DNA of 6,578 nt from an uncultured Ruminococcus sp. (GCA_902773045.1 CACYDE010000258.1:1-6578), one strand, 5' to 3'; positions 1 through 6,366 are shown, counted from the first letter of the stretch. The notes: a model not told the origin generated them from the letters alone. A program made the numbers and translations.

Positions 1-94
1 ATTTTTTCTTCCAGCTTTTTATGCACTTCAGCGCTGATTCGGGAAGAGGATTCCTGCCAAACCAGCAATAATGAATAACCTTTGGGATGGACAT
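1..94 (-). CDS. GT32-type glycosyltransferase, N-terminal fragment
   Basis: This gene was read directly from the minus strand and is cut off by the window edge after 31 codons. It opens MSIPKVIHYCWFGRNPLPES and continues ALKCIKSWKKK. The IPK-IHYCWFG...P opening is the characteristic N-terminus of the GT32 (OCH1/capsular polysaccharide synthesis) family of sugar-nucleotide-dependent transferases, whose DxD motif would lie beyond the visible part. The ATG at 94-92 follows the stop of the preceding GT2 gene by 4 bp. An AGGAAAG ribosome binding site lies inside the last codons of that gene with about 7 bp spacing, so the two genes are translationally close and surely co-transcribed. By context it adds one sugar of the same glycan as its neighbours. 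The family call is good because of the distinctive opening, but substrate and linkage cannot be judged. Confidence 0.85.
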   Translation of the reverse strand, partial: MSIPKVIHYCWFGRNPLPESALKCIKSWKKK

Positions 95-98
95 ACTA

Positions 99-1070
99 TC
101 ACTTTCCTGTAAGCTTACTCTTCACAGCTCGCGAATTCCAATAAAGCTTCGCGTAGGTTGGTTTTAATATCTCGATTACTGATGGATATGTTTCCATATT
201 GATTGGATATTTTGTTTTTTCCTGCTTATAATGCCTTGAAAGCTTCCGCTTTAATTCAGCCTCTGTTTGCGGCGAGTTGCAATACTTTTTCACCTTAGTG
301 TACATTTCCGCAAGAGAAAACAGATAGCTTTTATTTGCCCACTCAAGCAATTCCGGCTCGTTATGCTCGGTAAAGAATTCTATCATTTCTTCCAATACGA
401 GGAGATAATCGAGGTGCTTGAGTTTGAAGGATTGATTGACGGTGCTGTCTTGATTAGCGAAATAATAGTAAAGAACAGCGTCGCAGTCAACAACCTTTTT
501 TGCGTTATATATTATCTTGTAAACCGTTGCATTATCCTCGTTGATTCTTCCCTCAGGTAAGCGGATATTATCAAAGCATGAACGCTTAAAAAGCTTATCA
601 CAAAGAATCCAACTCTTACCTGTTCTGTTTAAGAATGACAGTTTTATAAACTCTTTTCCTGAATACTCTTTCAAAGTAATTGATTTTCTTTCCCAACTAT
701 GCGAGGTACTATTACCTACAATATAGTTGCACACAGAAACATCAGCGCATTTTTTTATCGAATTGTTAAATAGTATTTCGAACATTTTAGGATGAATATA
801 GTCATCGCTATCTACAAACGCGATATGCTCGCCTTTGCAAATTTCAAGAGCGCGGTTTCGAGCAACTGCTTGTCCTTGGTTTGCCTGATGAATTACAACT
901 ATTCTGTCATCTTTCCAAGCATATGAATCACACAATTCTGATGAGCCGTCTGTTGACCCGTCGTCAACCAGAATCAGTTCAAAGTCCGAATATGACTGAT
1001 TAAGGATGCTTTCAATGCTCTGTGACAGAAATGACTTTGAATTATAAACCGGCGTAATAACACTGATCAT
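99..1070 (-). CDS. GT2-family glycosyltransferase (323 aa)
   Basis: This is a family 2 (GT-A fold) inverting glycosyltransferase, expected to transfer a sugar from a nucleotide-sugar to a lipid-linked oligosaccharide at the cytoplasmic face of the membrane. The N-terminal domain starts ISVITPVYNS (residues 2-11). The nucleotide-binding VDDGSTDGS lies at about 35-43, AVARNRAL at 68-75, and the metal-binding FVDSDD at 85-90 (Asp87-Ser-Asp89). The NED at 177-179 gives the probable catalytic base Asp179. The C-terminal third is charged, has no evident transmembrane helix and is the variable acceptor part. The length is normal for capsule or EPS enzymes. The ATG is 1 bp after the stop of the upstream GT2 gene, with AAAGAGAG as ribosome binding site in that gene's last codons. 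It shares NQ-YSDFELIL with the enzyme at 3812-4888, a sign of paralogy. The class is certain; the sugar is unknown. Confidence 0.95.
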   Translation of the reverse strand: MISVITPVYNSKSFLSQSIESILNQSYSDFELILVDDGSTDGSSELCDSYAWKDDRIVVIHQANQGQAVARNRALEICKGEHIAFVDSDDYIHPKMFEILFNNSIKKCADVSVCNYIVGNSTSHSWERKSITLKEYSGKEFIKLSFLNRTGKSWILCDKLFKRSCFDNIRLPEGRINEDNATVYKIIYNAKKVVDCDAVLYYYFANQDSTVNQSFKLKHLDYLLVLEEMIEFFTEHNEPELLEWANKSYLFSLAEMYTKVKKYCNSPQTEAELKRKLSRHYKQEKTKYPINMETYPSVIEILKPTYAKLYWNSRAVKSKLTGK

Positions 1071-1071
1071 A

Positions 1072-2055
1072 TTAGCTCTCTTTAAAAATTTTCAAAATAA
1101 CTGAAGGAACCCCTGCTTTTAGAATAACAATCAGTTTTTGGCTTTCCGTTGCTTTATCTGAATTTTTTAACGCAGTTTTGAATTCACTTGATTTTACAAT
1201 AGATCTAATTATATTTATTCTTTCGTTTTTAGATAGATTTGATCGATTGGAAATATCCTTAATATCATCCAAAAACGCATAAAAATACTGTGTCTCAAAT
1301 TCCTGAAGCTTGTTGTCTGGAATAAAAGGCTTTCTGGCTGAGTATATTCTTTTATTTAAATAATAACGATTATCGATCTTCTTGCCGTCTAAATGCTCGC
1401 GTTCGTTGTTATAATAGCTTCTGTGATTATATAACGGGAGATTAATTGATACAAATGAATCGCAATACTTTCCATATTCAAGATTAAACAAAACATCCTC
1501 GGACAACGAAAGGCTTTCATCAAAGCGGATGTTGTGCTTTTTGATAATATCAAGATCAAAAATACGAATCCAAAGTAATGCAGAGTAATTCGTTTTCCAA
1601 ATATTGTAATACTCTGACATTGAATAATCTGTAACTGTTTTTCCACTTCTATCGTATACACAGTTGGACGCAATGATATTATTATTTGCATCAACGCAAT
1701 TGCAACCGCAAAACACCCAGCTATTGGGATGCTGTTCAATTTGTCGATAGAGTATTTCACAATAATCGAGTTCAACAAAATCATCAGAATCCACAAAAAA
1801 AATATATCTTCCTGTTGCCACGTTAATACCTTTATTTCGAGCAGCAGAAACACCACTATTAATAATATGTATTACTTTAATACGAGAATCAATTTTTGCA
1901 TACTCATCACAAATTAAACCGCTTCCATCTGTACTTCCATCATCTATTAGAATCAATTCAAATCTATCATATGTTTGTAAGAGAATACTATTCAAACACT
2001 GTGTGAGGTATTCTTCGATATTATAAACCGGGATAACAATACTTATTTTTTCCAT
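1072..2055 (-). CDS. GT2-family glycosyltransferase (327 aa), first gene of the operon
   Basis: This is a family 2 glycosyltransferase of the kind that builds capsule, EPS or teichoic-acid-like glycans. It shows ISIVIPVYN (residues 4-12), LIDDGSTDGS (36-45), SGVSAARNKG (67-76) and FFVDSDD (86-92, metal-binding Asp89 and Asp91). SLSEDVLFN follows, with Glu186-Asp187 as the likely catalytic base pair. The C-terminus is basic and hydrophobic (LIVILKAGVPSVILKIF), possibly a membrane-contacting tail. It is the first gene of a three-gene minus-strand run that continues into 99-1070 and the GT32 fragment. The ATG at 2055-2053 is the natural family start. AAGAAG lies only 2 bp before it and a GAGG further upstream is distant, so the ribosome binding site is poor. 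Upstream, an IS5/IS1182-type element ends within about 50 bp, so expression probably depends on a promoter at that junction. The class is certain and the donor sugar unknown. Confidence 0.95.
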   Translation of the reverse strand: MEKISIVIPVYNIEEYLTQCLNSILLQTYDRFELILIDDGSTDGSGLICDEYAKIDSRIKVIHIINSGVSAARNKGINVATGRYIFFVDSDDFVELDYCEILYRQIEQHPNSWVFCGCNCVDANNNIIASNCVYDRSGKTVTDYSMSEYYNIWKTNYSALLWIRIFDLDIIKKHNIRFDESLSLSEDVLFNLEYGKYCDSFVSINLPLYNHRSYYNNEREHLDGKKIDNRYYLNKRIYSARKPFIPDNKLQEFETQYFYAFLDDIKDISNRSNLSKNERINIIRSIVKSSEFKTALKNSDKATESQKLIVILKAGVPSVILKIFKES

Positions 2056-2080
2056 AACTTCTTAATTCTCATAACCTCTA

Positions 2081-2108
2081 ATCATACACCGAAAACAATT
2101 GATGTCTA
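2081..2108 (-). promoter_or_regulatory. Candidate promoter for the glycosyltransferase operon, at the IS 3' end
   Basis: On the minus strand TAGACA (2108-2103, five of six to TTGACA) is followed after 16 bp by TATGAT (2086-2081, five of six to TATAAT). Transcription would start near 2074, leaving a short leader of about 18 nt before the ATG at 2055. The -35 hexamer begins with the TAG stop codon of the decayed transposase, so the promoter is supplied at least in part by the insertion sequence. It is predicted from sequence alone, and such matches occur by chance in A+T-rich DNA. Confidence 0.4.
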
Positions 2109-3466
2109 CTGATTAAGCCCCAATTTCAAACCATAGAAAAGCAATACTAATATTTTATCACTCAACTTCTCAATCATCCTCGGGTTAAGAAGCAGACCGG
2201 ATAAAGCAATGCAGTTGCAAGTTGTTTCCTGCAATCTTGTCACGATCATACCGTATTTGCGTTAATCGAGGTTGAATTTGCATTCAACCTCGATGCGTTC
2301 GCATTCGTCGAAATAATTCTGTTTTTTATCAATCTCAGCATCCTTTTTCTGTCTGCCGAGAGCCAATCCAAAATGTTGCTTACAATAAACTCAGATTGCC
2401 ACGATTGCGATAGATTTTATCTGCAAACACACGCTCAGGATAATGCCCTTTGCGTTTTCTGTATTGCACTATCATATCCTGCAATCCGGTTAACTCGTTG
2501 TTGGCGTCGAAACTATAACGTTCCAACTGAGTCCAACTGTCGCAGAAACTGATATCAAGCTTTACAACAAACCCTACCTTCGCTTTGGCTTTTCCGCGTA
2601 CGATCGGTCTGATCCACGGCTAATTCAGACTGACGATCCTGTCCTTGGCACTGTGAGTGCGGTTATCGTACATTTCTTTTTGCTGGGCGTAGATTATTTG
2701 GATTGTGGATAACTATTACTCATATTTTGCAGGCAATATTTCCCCATTTGCAAGCATTTTTTCAATGTGGCCGATGTTCCTGTTGAGATAGCTAAGCTGC
2801 TTTTTGATAGCCTTGCGCGTCTGCTTTGCTCTTGGCTTGCAGCTGCTGGTATAGGATGTTATAGTCTTTATGCGCTTCCTTGCGGTAGGTACGCGACTTT
2901 TGCTCGCCTTTTACGTGCTGCATTTCTCGCTGCACTCACGAGCCTTGTTGAGTAAGGATACATCCTGTGGATATGCGATCTGTGACGGATCTCAGGTCGC
3001 GTCAACGATTATTGTGCTACTGTTCATATCGTTATCATCGTAGTCGTCTTTTCTTGCTTCGCCTGCTCTGCGAAGAATCTCATTTCGTTGTTTTCTCCGA
3101 TAATCGCAGGTATCAAGCGTTTGCGGAAGTGCTCCATCATTGATGGAGCAAACGACGGCTTGCTGTCGTCAAAAGCTTTGTAGCCACAGAAATATTGGAG
3201 ATACAGATTCTCTTAGATTTGAAGCGAAATCTCGGAGTCGGAGAAGCAGTACTCCGCTTGAATAATTCTCGCGCCAAGACCGAGACGAAGCGACTTTGCA
3301 ACACTACCCCCTTCTTGTTGGAAAAAAGCTTCGCGTAGTTCTTTTCTATCTCAAAGCACGGAATTACCTGCGTGCGCTTCACCCAGCGGTTGCTGTTTTT
3401 CAGATTCACACCTACCGGCTGCCCGAAATCTTCAAGACTTATTTGCCCGTTGCCGAATTTATACAT
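2106..3466 (-). pseudogene. IS5/IS1182-type DDE transposase, multiply broken
   Basis: The full protein (about 450 aa) can be followed through several frames. It starts MYKFGNGQISLEDFGQPVG at 3466 behind a GGAG ribosome binding site, then NRWVKRTQVIPCFEIEKNYA. A frameshift follows near 3302, then LQI-stop-ENLYLQYFCGYKAFDD (TAA at 3213-3215 replacing a Gln codon) and FRKRLIPAIIGE. The catalytic STIIVDAT is next, with TGA at 2992-2994 where the copy at 6492 has Cys. AYPQDVSLLNKARECSEK and further shifts follow, then FDANNELTGLQD, HYPERVFADKIYRNR, DECERIEVECKFNLD, RLQETTCNCIAL and finally KILVLLFYGLKLGLNQ before the TAG at 2108-2106. The VDAT...ADKIYRNR...RIEVE order is that of this transposase family. 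With at least three frameshifts and several stops it cannot be made. Several stops look like C-to-T decay (CAA to TAA). Confidence 0.9.
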
Positions 3467-3504
3467 CCCACTCATCTCCAAATGCATGCTTTTTGCGGTT
3501 TTTC

Positions 3505-3590
3505 CGCTTTTTTCCTTGCATTTATATTATACTTTGTTTTAACAGGTTTTGCACTGTTAATCGGAGATTTGGAATTGTTTAGGTTGCATT
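3505..3590 (-). promoter_or_regulatory. 5' end of IS copy A with presumed transposase promoter
   Basis: This is the non-coding outer end of copy A, upstream of the transposase start at 3466. On the minus strand it contains a perfect TATAAT (3531-3526) followed by ATAAATGCAAGG. No good -35 lies 16-18 bp before it. The same block, including a -10-like TAAAAT and AAATGCAAG, recurs inverted at 4943-5017. That supports its being a conserved IS terminus rather than chance sequence. Confidence 0.55.
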
Positions 3591-3617
3591 GATTAATATC
3601 TTCTAAACAAGCAGATG

Positions 3618-3799
3618 TTATAAACAGCTGATAACATAAATACGTATCTCCGCCCTCAGCCTCTCGATTCTACTCAAATTGAGTATTAGAACGGACAATT
3701 CAATCGATGAAGCAAATTGAAAATTTCAGCCTTGTTACAATTATATCCATGCCCAAATTTCGTTTTCAGAGACTGAATTTGCACTCAACCTCAATATGC
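3618..3799 (-). pseudogene. C-terminal scrap of a second IS5/IS1182-type transposase (copy B)
   Basis: On the minus strand this reads HIEVECKFSL, a TGA stop, then KRNLGMDIIVTRL. After a frameshift come IELSVLILNLSRIERLRAE and a TAA at 3620-3618. IEVECKF, KR-LGM, VTRL and LSVLILNL are the usual end of this transposase family and align with RIEVECKFNLD and RLQETTCNCIAL of copy A. The last 25 residues differ clearly from those of copy A, so it is a separate, divergent element and not a duplication of it. Everything upstream of the IEVE motif is missing. The homology stops at about 3799, only 13 bp beyond the stop codon of the glycosyltransferase at 3812. It appears to be the residue of an old insertion or deletion at the 3' end of that gene. 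Confidence 0.75.
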
Positions 3800-3811
3800 T
3801 AAAAGACAAAC

Positions 3812-4888
3812 CTATATTACTCCAAAAAGGTAATAGCCATCATCTTTTGACAAAAAACGCCTTGCGATTATTCGATTTACTATTTTATAAAAAAATACAC
3901 TTTTTGAAAAAAACAAAAATGAAATATTTATTATTCTTAGTGCAGTATTTCTTCCAAACTCTTTTCTCAATGAAGAAAAATTAAACAATGTCTTTTTGGT
4001 CCAATGATTGTACCAAGACTTTTTAATGATTTTTTTTGTCTCCTCTTGTATATTTCCAATTAATTCGGAATACAATAACAAGCTATATTGATTATACATT
4101 ACTAGAAAATGTATAATATAAAACCTCTTGTAAATAACATAGAATTTTCCAGAACTAATTCGCGTTCCGAGTTTAAAAGATACCTCATTTAAAGAATTAA
4201 GCTTTATAGTCCCTCTGCTTTTTCCGATAATTGAATCTCCTCTTGTTAAGTAATAATATCCACAATAATCTGAAATCAACACTTTCTTACAATAAAGCAA
4301 ATACTCAAATAAGAAGCACATATCTTCTGCATAATCAAGAATCTCGTAAAAGTAAATAGAATTCTCTTTTATTAGCTTCATATTAAAAACCCAAAGCCAT
4401 ACCCCCCACTTAAAATCATAGCTAGTTAATGACTTAACTAATAACTTCAAATAATCTAACTGCGAATCAATACAATACAACCTTTGTTTCGGAATCCATG
4501 AACTAATAACTCTATCCTTCTCATCGATATTTATAAAGCCAAAAGATGCAGCATCAATGTCAGTATCTTTAATTTTTGAGTACATGGTTTCTAGCCATTT
4601 TTCTTCAACATAATCATCCGAATCACAAAATGCAACATATTTCCCTCTAGCAATTTTTAATCCTTCATTTCGAGCGGACGAAACTCCTCCGTTCTGTTTA
4701 TGAATAGTAATTACTCTTTTGTCAATAATACTAAAATGATTACAAATATCCTTACATTTATCAGTTGAACCATCATCTATTAGAATCAACTCAAAATCAG
4801 AATACGTTTGATTTAATAAACTCGTAACACATTTATTTAAGTAACGTTCAGAATTGAATACAGGTACAATAATACTAAAAGTAACCAT
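3812..4888 (-). CDS. GT2-family glycosyltransferase (358 aa), isolated between IS remnants
   Basis: This is a family 2 glycosyltransferase for surface glycan assembly. From the ATG it begins MVTFSIIVPVFNSERYL. LIDDGSTDK and VSSARNEGL follow, then the metal-binding FCDSDD (about residues 87-92) and the base motif DYAEDMCF (Glu-Asp near 188-189). Long aromatic-rich, basic C-terminal segments (SFLFFSKSVFFYKIVNRIIARRF) suggest peripheral membrane association. The start is ambiguous. An in-frame GTG at 4897 would add three residues, and an out-of-frame ATG overlaps it (ATG TGT TAA). The closest purine-rich site (GAGAGGG) is 17 bp or more away. I prefer the ATG at 4888 because the family motif follows it directly. 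The gene is visibly more A+T-rich than the GT2 gene at 99-1070. IS debris begins 13 bp downstream and about 55 bp upstream, so it is cut off from the operon at 1-2055. Confidence 0.93.
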   Translation of the reverse strand: MVTFSIIVPVFNSERYLNKCVTSLLNQTYSDFELILIDDGSTDKCKDICNHFSIIDKRVITIHKQNGGVSSARNEGLKIARGKYVAFCDSDDYVEEKWLETMYSKIKDTDIDAASFGFINIDEKDRVISSWIPKQRLYCIDSQLDYLKLLVKSLTSYDFKWGVWLWVFNMKLIKENSIYFYEILDYAEDMCFLFEYLLYCKKVLISDYCGYYYLTRGDSIIGKSRGTIKLNSLNEVSFKLGTRISSGKFYVIYKRFYIIHFLVMYNQYSLLLYSELIGNIQEETKKIIKKSWYNHWTKKTLFNFSSLRKEFGRNTALRIINISFLFFSKSVFFYKIVNRIIARRFLSKDDGYYLFGVI

Positions 4889-4942
4889 AATTAACACATC
4901 TAATAATGATGTTATCCCTCTCTTTCAAACTAAAATAAAAAA

Positions 4943-5017
4943 TGCAACAATAACAATCCCAAATCTCTAATGAACAGTACAAAAAATGTCAAAACATGGT
5001 AAAATAAATGCAAGAAA
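4943..5017 (+). repeat. IS end repeat, inverted relative to the end at 3590
   Basis: The plus strand starts TGCAACAATAACAATCCCAA and continues through ATCTCTAATGAACAGTACAA to AAATAAATGCAAGAAAAG. It aligns over about 75 bp, with few gaps and roughly four bases in five identical, to the minus strand of 3590-3512. Both have a -10-like hexamer (here TAAAAT at 5000-5005) followed by AAATGCAAG. It is therefore the outer end of another IS5/IS1182-type element facing right. No transposase gene follows in that direction, so only the tip survives. Whether it is a 5' end or one of two long terminal inverted repeats cannot be decided. Confidence 0.7.
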
Positions 5018-5124
5018 AGAGGCTCTGTCCAAAAACCGGTGGGTAAGAAACAGAAGTATCGTAGAAAAAATCTGACGAATCTGTAAATCGCATTTATTCT
5101 ACGGTCTATTAACAATGAGCCTCT
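5018..5124. repeat. 107-bp inverted-repeat segment, MITE-like
   Basis: The segment is bounded by AGAGGCTC (5018-5025) and its exact complement GAGCCTCT (5117-5124). Nested inside is a second perfect inverted pair, CGTAGAA (5060-5066) and TTCTACG (5097-5103). No coding sequence is credible here. The minus-strand reading frame running through it opens inside a palindrome and resembles nothing. The segment begins exactly where similarity to the IS end at 4943-5017 stops. It could be a small non-autonomous element, or an internal part of the unknown IS. No target duplication is visible. Confidence 0.4.
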
Positions 5125-5201
5125 ATGCATATGGTATTCCATCAGCGCCGGCAAGCCCCTTGAAAGGGTTGCTGCCCGGCATTCATCCTACCATATGCAT
5201 A
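5124..5201. repeat. Large hairpin with perfect 13-bp outer arms
   Basis: TATGCATATGGTA (5124-5136) and TACCATATGCATA (5189-5201) are exact complements. Inside them lie CCGG (5148-5151 and 5176-5179) and GCAAGCCCCTT (5151-5161), which pairs with AAGGGTTGC (5164-5172) around a tiny loop. Neither side is followed by a T tract, so it is not a simple intrinsic terminator. It lies between the IS debris and the left end of the IS3 element (5209). I do not recognise it. A recombination or transposition site, or a structured RNA, is possible. Confidence 0.6.
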
Positions 5202-5208
5202 CTCACAG

Positions 5209-5234
5209 TGAACCTGTCAATAATACTTGACACA
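5209..5234 (+). repeat. Left terminal inverted repeat of the IS3 element
   Basis: It begins TGAACCTGTCAATAATACTT and ends GACACA. The reverse complement of the right end begins TGATCCTGTATTATAAAAGT and ends TGACACA, so about 21 of 26 positions agree with one 1-base gap. The TG start and a CTG close to the tip fit IS3-family ends. Confidence 0.8.
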
Positions 5235-5235
5235 T

Positions 5236-5904
5236 TCATCTTCCGCCAGCATTGTTCTCGCTCTGAACGATCCCGTTTTTAGCAATGGCGGCGCGATATT
5301 TGGCACTTGTGTATTGGTCGCCGTGGTTAGAGTGGATGATCGTTCCTTGGAGCTGCGGGTACATTTTCATCTCGTTGGAAAGTGTTTTGACGCATATATC
5401 TGCTTTCATGTTATTGTCCATTGATAAGCCCAACACCTCCGAGTTGAAGAAATCGAAAATCGCTGAAACATACAGCTTACCACCTTTGCGGGTACTTCCA
5501 TGATATCTGTGACGCCCTTCACAAATGGCTGATTGGCGGTAAAATTGTGTTTTGATCTTGTTATCTGATTCTTGCGCCTCACAGTCGGCTTTGGTAATCC
5601 CGTTAGGCTTTCATTTTGTCGGAACGTTCAGGTGATTGTTGCGCATTACCTTGCACACTGTCCCTCTGCATGGGAACTTAAAATTCTCAGATGATTTCAG
5701 TTTTAACGCCTGATACATCCTGTTTTTGCCGTAAGTATCGTTGTATTCATCCTCTGCGATGATCTTCATGATCGCTTTGACCAGAGCTTCATATTTGTAA
5801 GGTCTGTCCTTTGTACGGAGATGCTCATAGAATCCCTGCCTTCTGACCTTCATCAGCCTGCAGTACATCGCACCTTCGTCAGACCTGCTGTCAATGAAAA
5901 TCAT
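5236..5904 (-). pseudogene. IS3-family orfB transposase (DDE), inactivated
   Basis: The ATG at 5904 overlaps the orfA stop (ATGA), in the -1 frame relative to orfA. The HTH_21-like N-terminal part (MIFIDSRSDEGAMYCRLMKV...RQGFYEHL...YGKNRMYQAL) is intact up to a TGA at 5611-5613, in place of an Arg codon before KPNGITKAD. The integrase core then leaves frame: PFVKGVTDIMEVPAK, with the first catalytic Asp at 5505-5507, is in another frame and returns before GGKLYVSAIFD. The second catalytic site reads IIHSNHGDQYTS instead of the usual HSDxGSQYTS, so the Asp is now Asn (codon 5326-5328). After ENNAGGR the sequence runs straight into the terminal repeat. The last 60 or so residues, with the catalytic Glu, are missing. 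No function is possible without help in trans. Confidence 0.92.
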
Positions 5905-6239
5905 TCTTTCGTTTTTCCCGACTTCCGACGGTTCGCAGCGAAAAAAGCGGCTGCATCCGCCAATATCTCGTTTTCTTCCTGCAAGCGCATATTTGCTTTT
6001 TCAAGATAGCGGCTCTTTTTACGCAGCGCGATCAGCTCTTCGACCAGGCTCATCGAGCTTTCGGAGCTTTGGGTGCCTCTGCCGAGATTTATGTAGCCAA
6101 ACCGTGCTTTTCTGACCCAACCGTACAGAGTGTTCTTGGGGATCCCCAATTCCTCCGCTGTCTTCGAATGACCGATTTTTTCTGCCAACCTAACCGCTTG
6201 AACCTTGTATTCATCGTCGTATTGTCTTTGTTCTGCCAT
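5901..6239 (-). CDS. IS3-family orfA, helix-turn-helix transposase subunit (112 aa)
   Basis: This is the DNA-binding OrfA of an IS3-family element. It recognises the terminal repeats and, when fused to OrfB by -1 frameshifting, makes the transposase. Residues 7-44 (YDDEYKVQAVRLAEKIGHSK through LGIPKNTLYGWVRK) form the IS3/IS911-type helix-turn-helix. Residues 62-98 (SLVEELIALRKKSRYLEKAN and following) form a leucine-zipper coiled coil, ending AAAFFAANRRKSGKTKE. I chose the ATG at 6239 and not the in-frame GTG at 6248, because AAAGGAG lies 8 bp before the ATG while the GTG falls within that site. The frame is fully open although orfB is dead. On its own the product could still bind the ends and act as a repressor of related copies, which is an inference. 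Length is typical for the family. Confidence 0.9.
   Translation of the reverse strand: MAEQRQYDDEYKVQAVRLAEKIGHSKTAEELGIPKNTLYGWVRKARFGYINLGRGTQSSESSMSLVEELIALRKKSRYLEKANMRLQEENEILADAAAFFAANRRKSGKTKE
5911..5919 (-). promoter_or_regulatory. Probable -1 frameshift site between orfA and orfB
   Basis: The minus strand reads GGGAAAAAC eight bases before the orfA stop. A -1 slip here gives GKNERMIFIDSRS, joining orfA to orfB without a stop, as expected for the OrfAB fusion of IS3-family elements. The A-run is five bases, shorter than the A6G typical of the family, so efficiency may be low. In this copy the fusion would stop at the TGA at 5611-5613. Confidence 0.5.
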
Positions 6240-6265
6240 CGTTGACACTCCTTTGTTTTTGCTCT

Positions 6266-6366
6266 GGTAAAAGCGCTCTTTGAGAGAGAACGGCTTATAC
6301 CGCCGCCTTAACTTATCGCATATTTACCGGTGATTCTCAATGGCGGCGCCAGCCGTTCGTTTTACC
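6266..6366. repeat. 101-bp imperfect palindrome in the IS3 leader
   Basis: Three arm pairs lie in register: GGTAAAA (6266-6272) with TTTTACC (6360-6366), GAACGGCT (6288-6295) with AGCCGTTC (6351-6358), and CCGCCGCC (6300-6307) with GGCGGC (6342-6347). They enclose a loop of about 34 bases. It sits between the orfA start (6239) and the right terminal repeat, within about 225 bp of leader that holds no gene. On the minus-strand transcript it would fold just upstream of orfA. It may limit read-through or translation from outside promoters. That role is an inference. Confidence 0.6.

Larger units (their letters stand above)
2070..3590 (-). mobile_element. Degenerate IS5/IS1182-type insertion sequence (copy A)
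   Basis: The element is about 1.5 kb, lies on the minus strand and contains one decayed DDE transposase gene (2106-3466). The 5' boundary is placed near 3588-3590. There the sequence reads inward TGCAACCTAAACAATTCC, and a closely similar stretch recurs in inverted orientation at 4943-5017, so the block is repeated DNA and its edge is visible. The 3' boundary is less certain. On the plus strand CATAACCTCTAATCA at about 2070 loosely resembles the 5' end (shared AACCT core) and may be the other terminal repeat. No target duplication could be identified. The element separates the operon at 1-2055 from the glycosyltransferase at 3812-4888. Confidence 0.75.

Noticed and set aside
1389..1856. A 155-codon minus-strand frame overlapping the GT2 gene at 1072-2055
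   Set aside because: It is in another frame of a gene with unmistakable GT2 motifs, and its translation has no recognisable domain.
2043..2072. Nine-codon minus-strand reading frame MRIKKLWKK overlapping the start of the GT2 gene at 2055
   Set aside because: It is out of frame with the GT2 gene, has only 2 bp between a GAGG and its ATG, and such short frames are expected by chance. A leader-peptide role cannot be supported.
2767..2955. Plus-strand open frame of 62 codons with a membrane-like translation
   Set aside because: It lies antisense to the clearly recognisable transposase pseudogene. The hydrophobic translation is a complement artefact of its Lys/Gln-rich helical region.
3495..3507. 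GCGG-TTTTT-CCGC followed by T-rich DNA, considered as an intrinsic terminator
   Set aside because: The stem has only 4 bp and there is no gene ending before it on the plus strand. It lies in the transposase leader.
4930..5154. A 74-codon minus-strand open frame through the IS tip and inverted repeats
   Set aside because: It starts inside a palindrome, crosses a repeat homologous to the non-coding IS end at 3512-3590, and its Phe/Leu-rich translation simply reflects T-rich DNA.
5124..5201. Hairpin considered as a terminator, an attC-like site or a CRISPR unit
   Set aside because: There is no T tract, no integron-type core sites, no repeated spacer pattern and no nearby integrase or cas gene.
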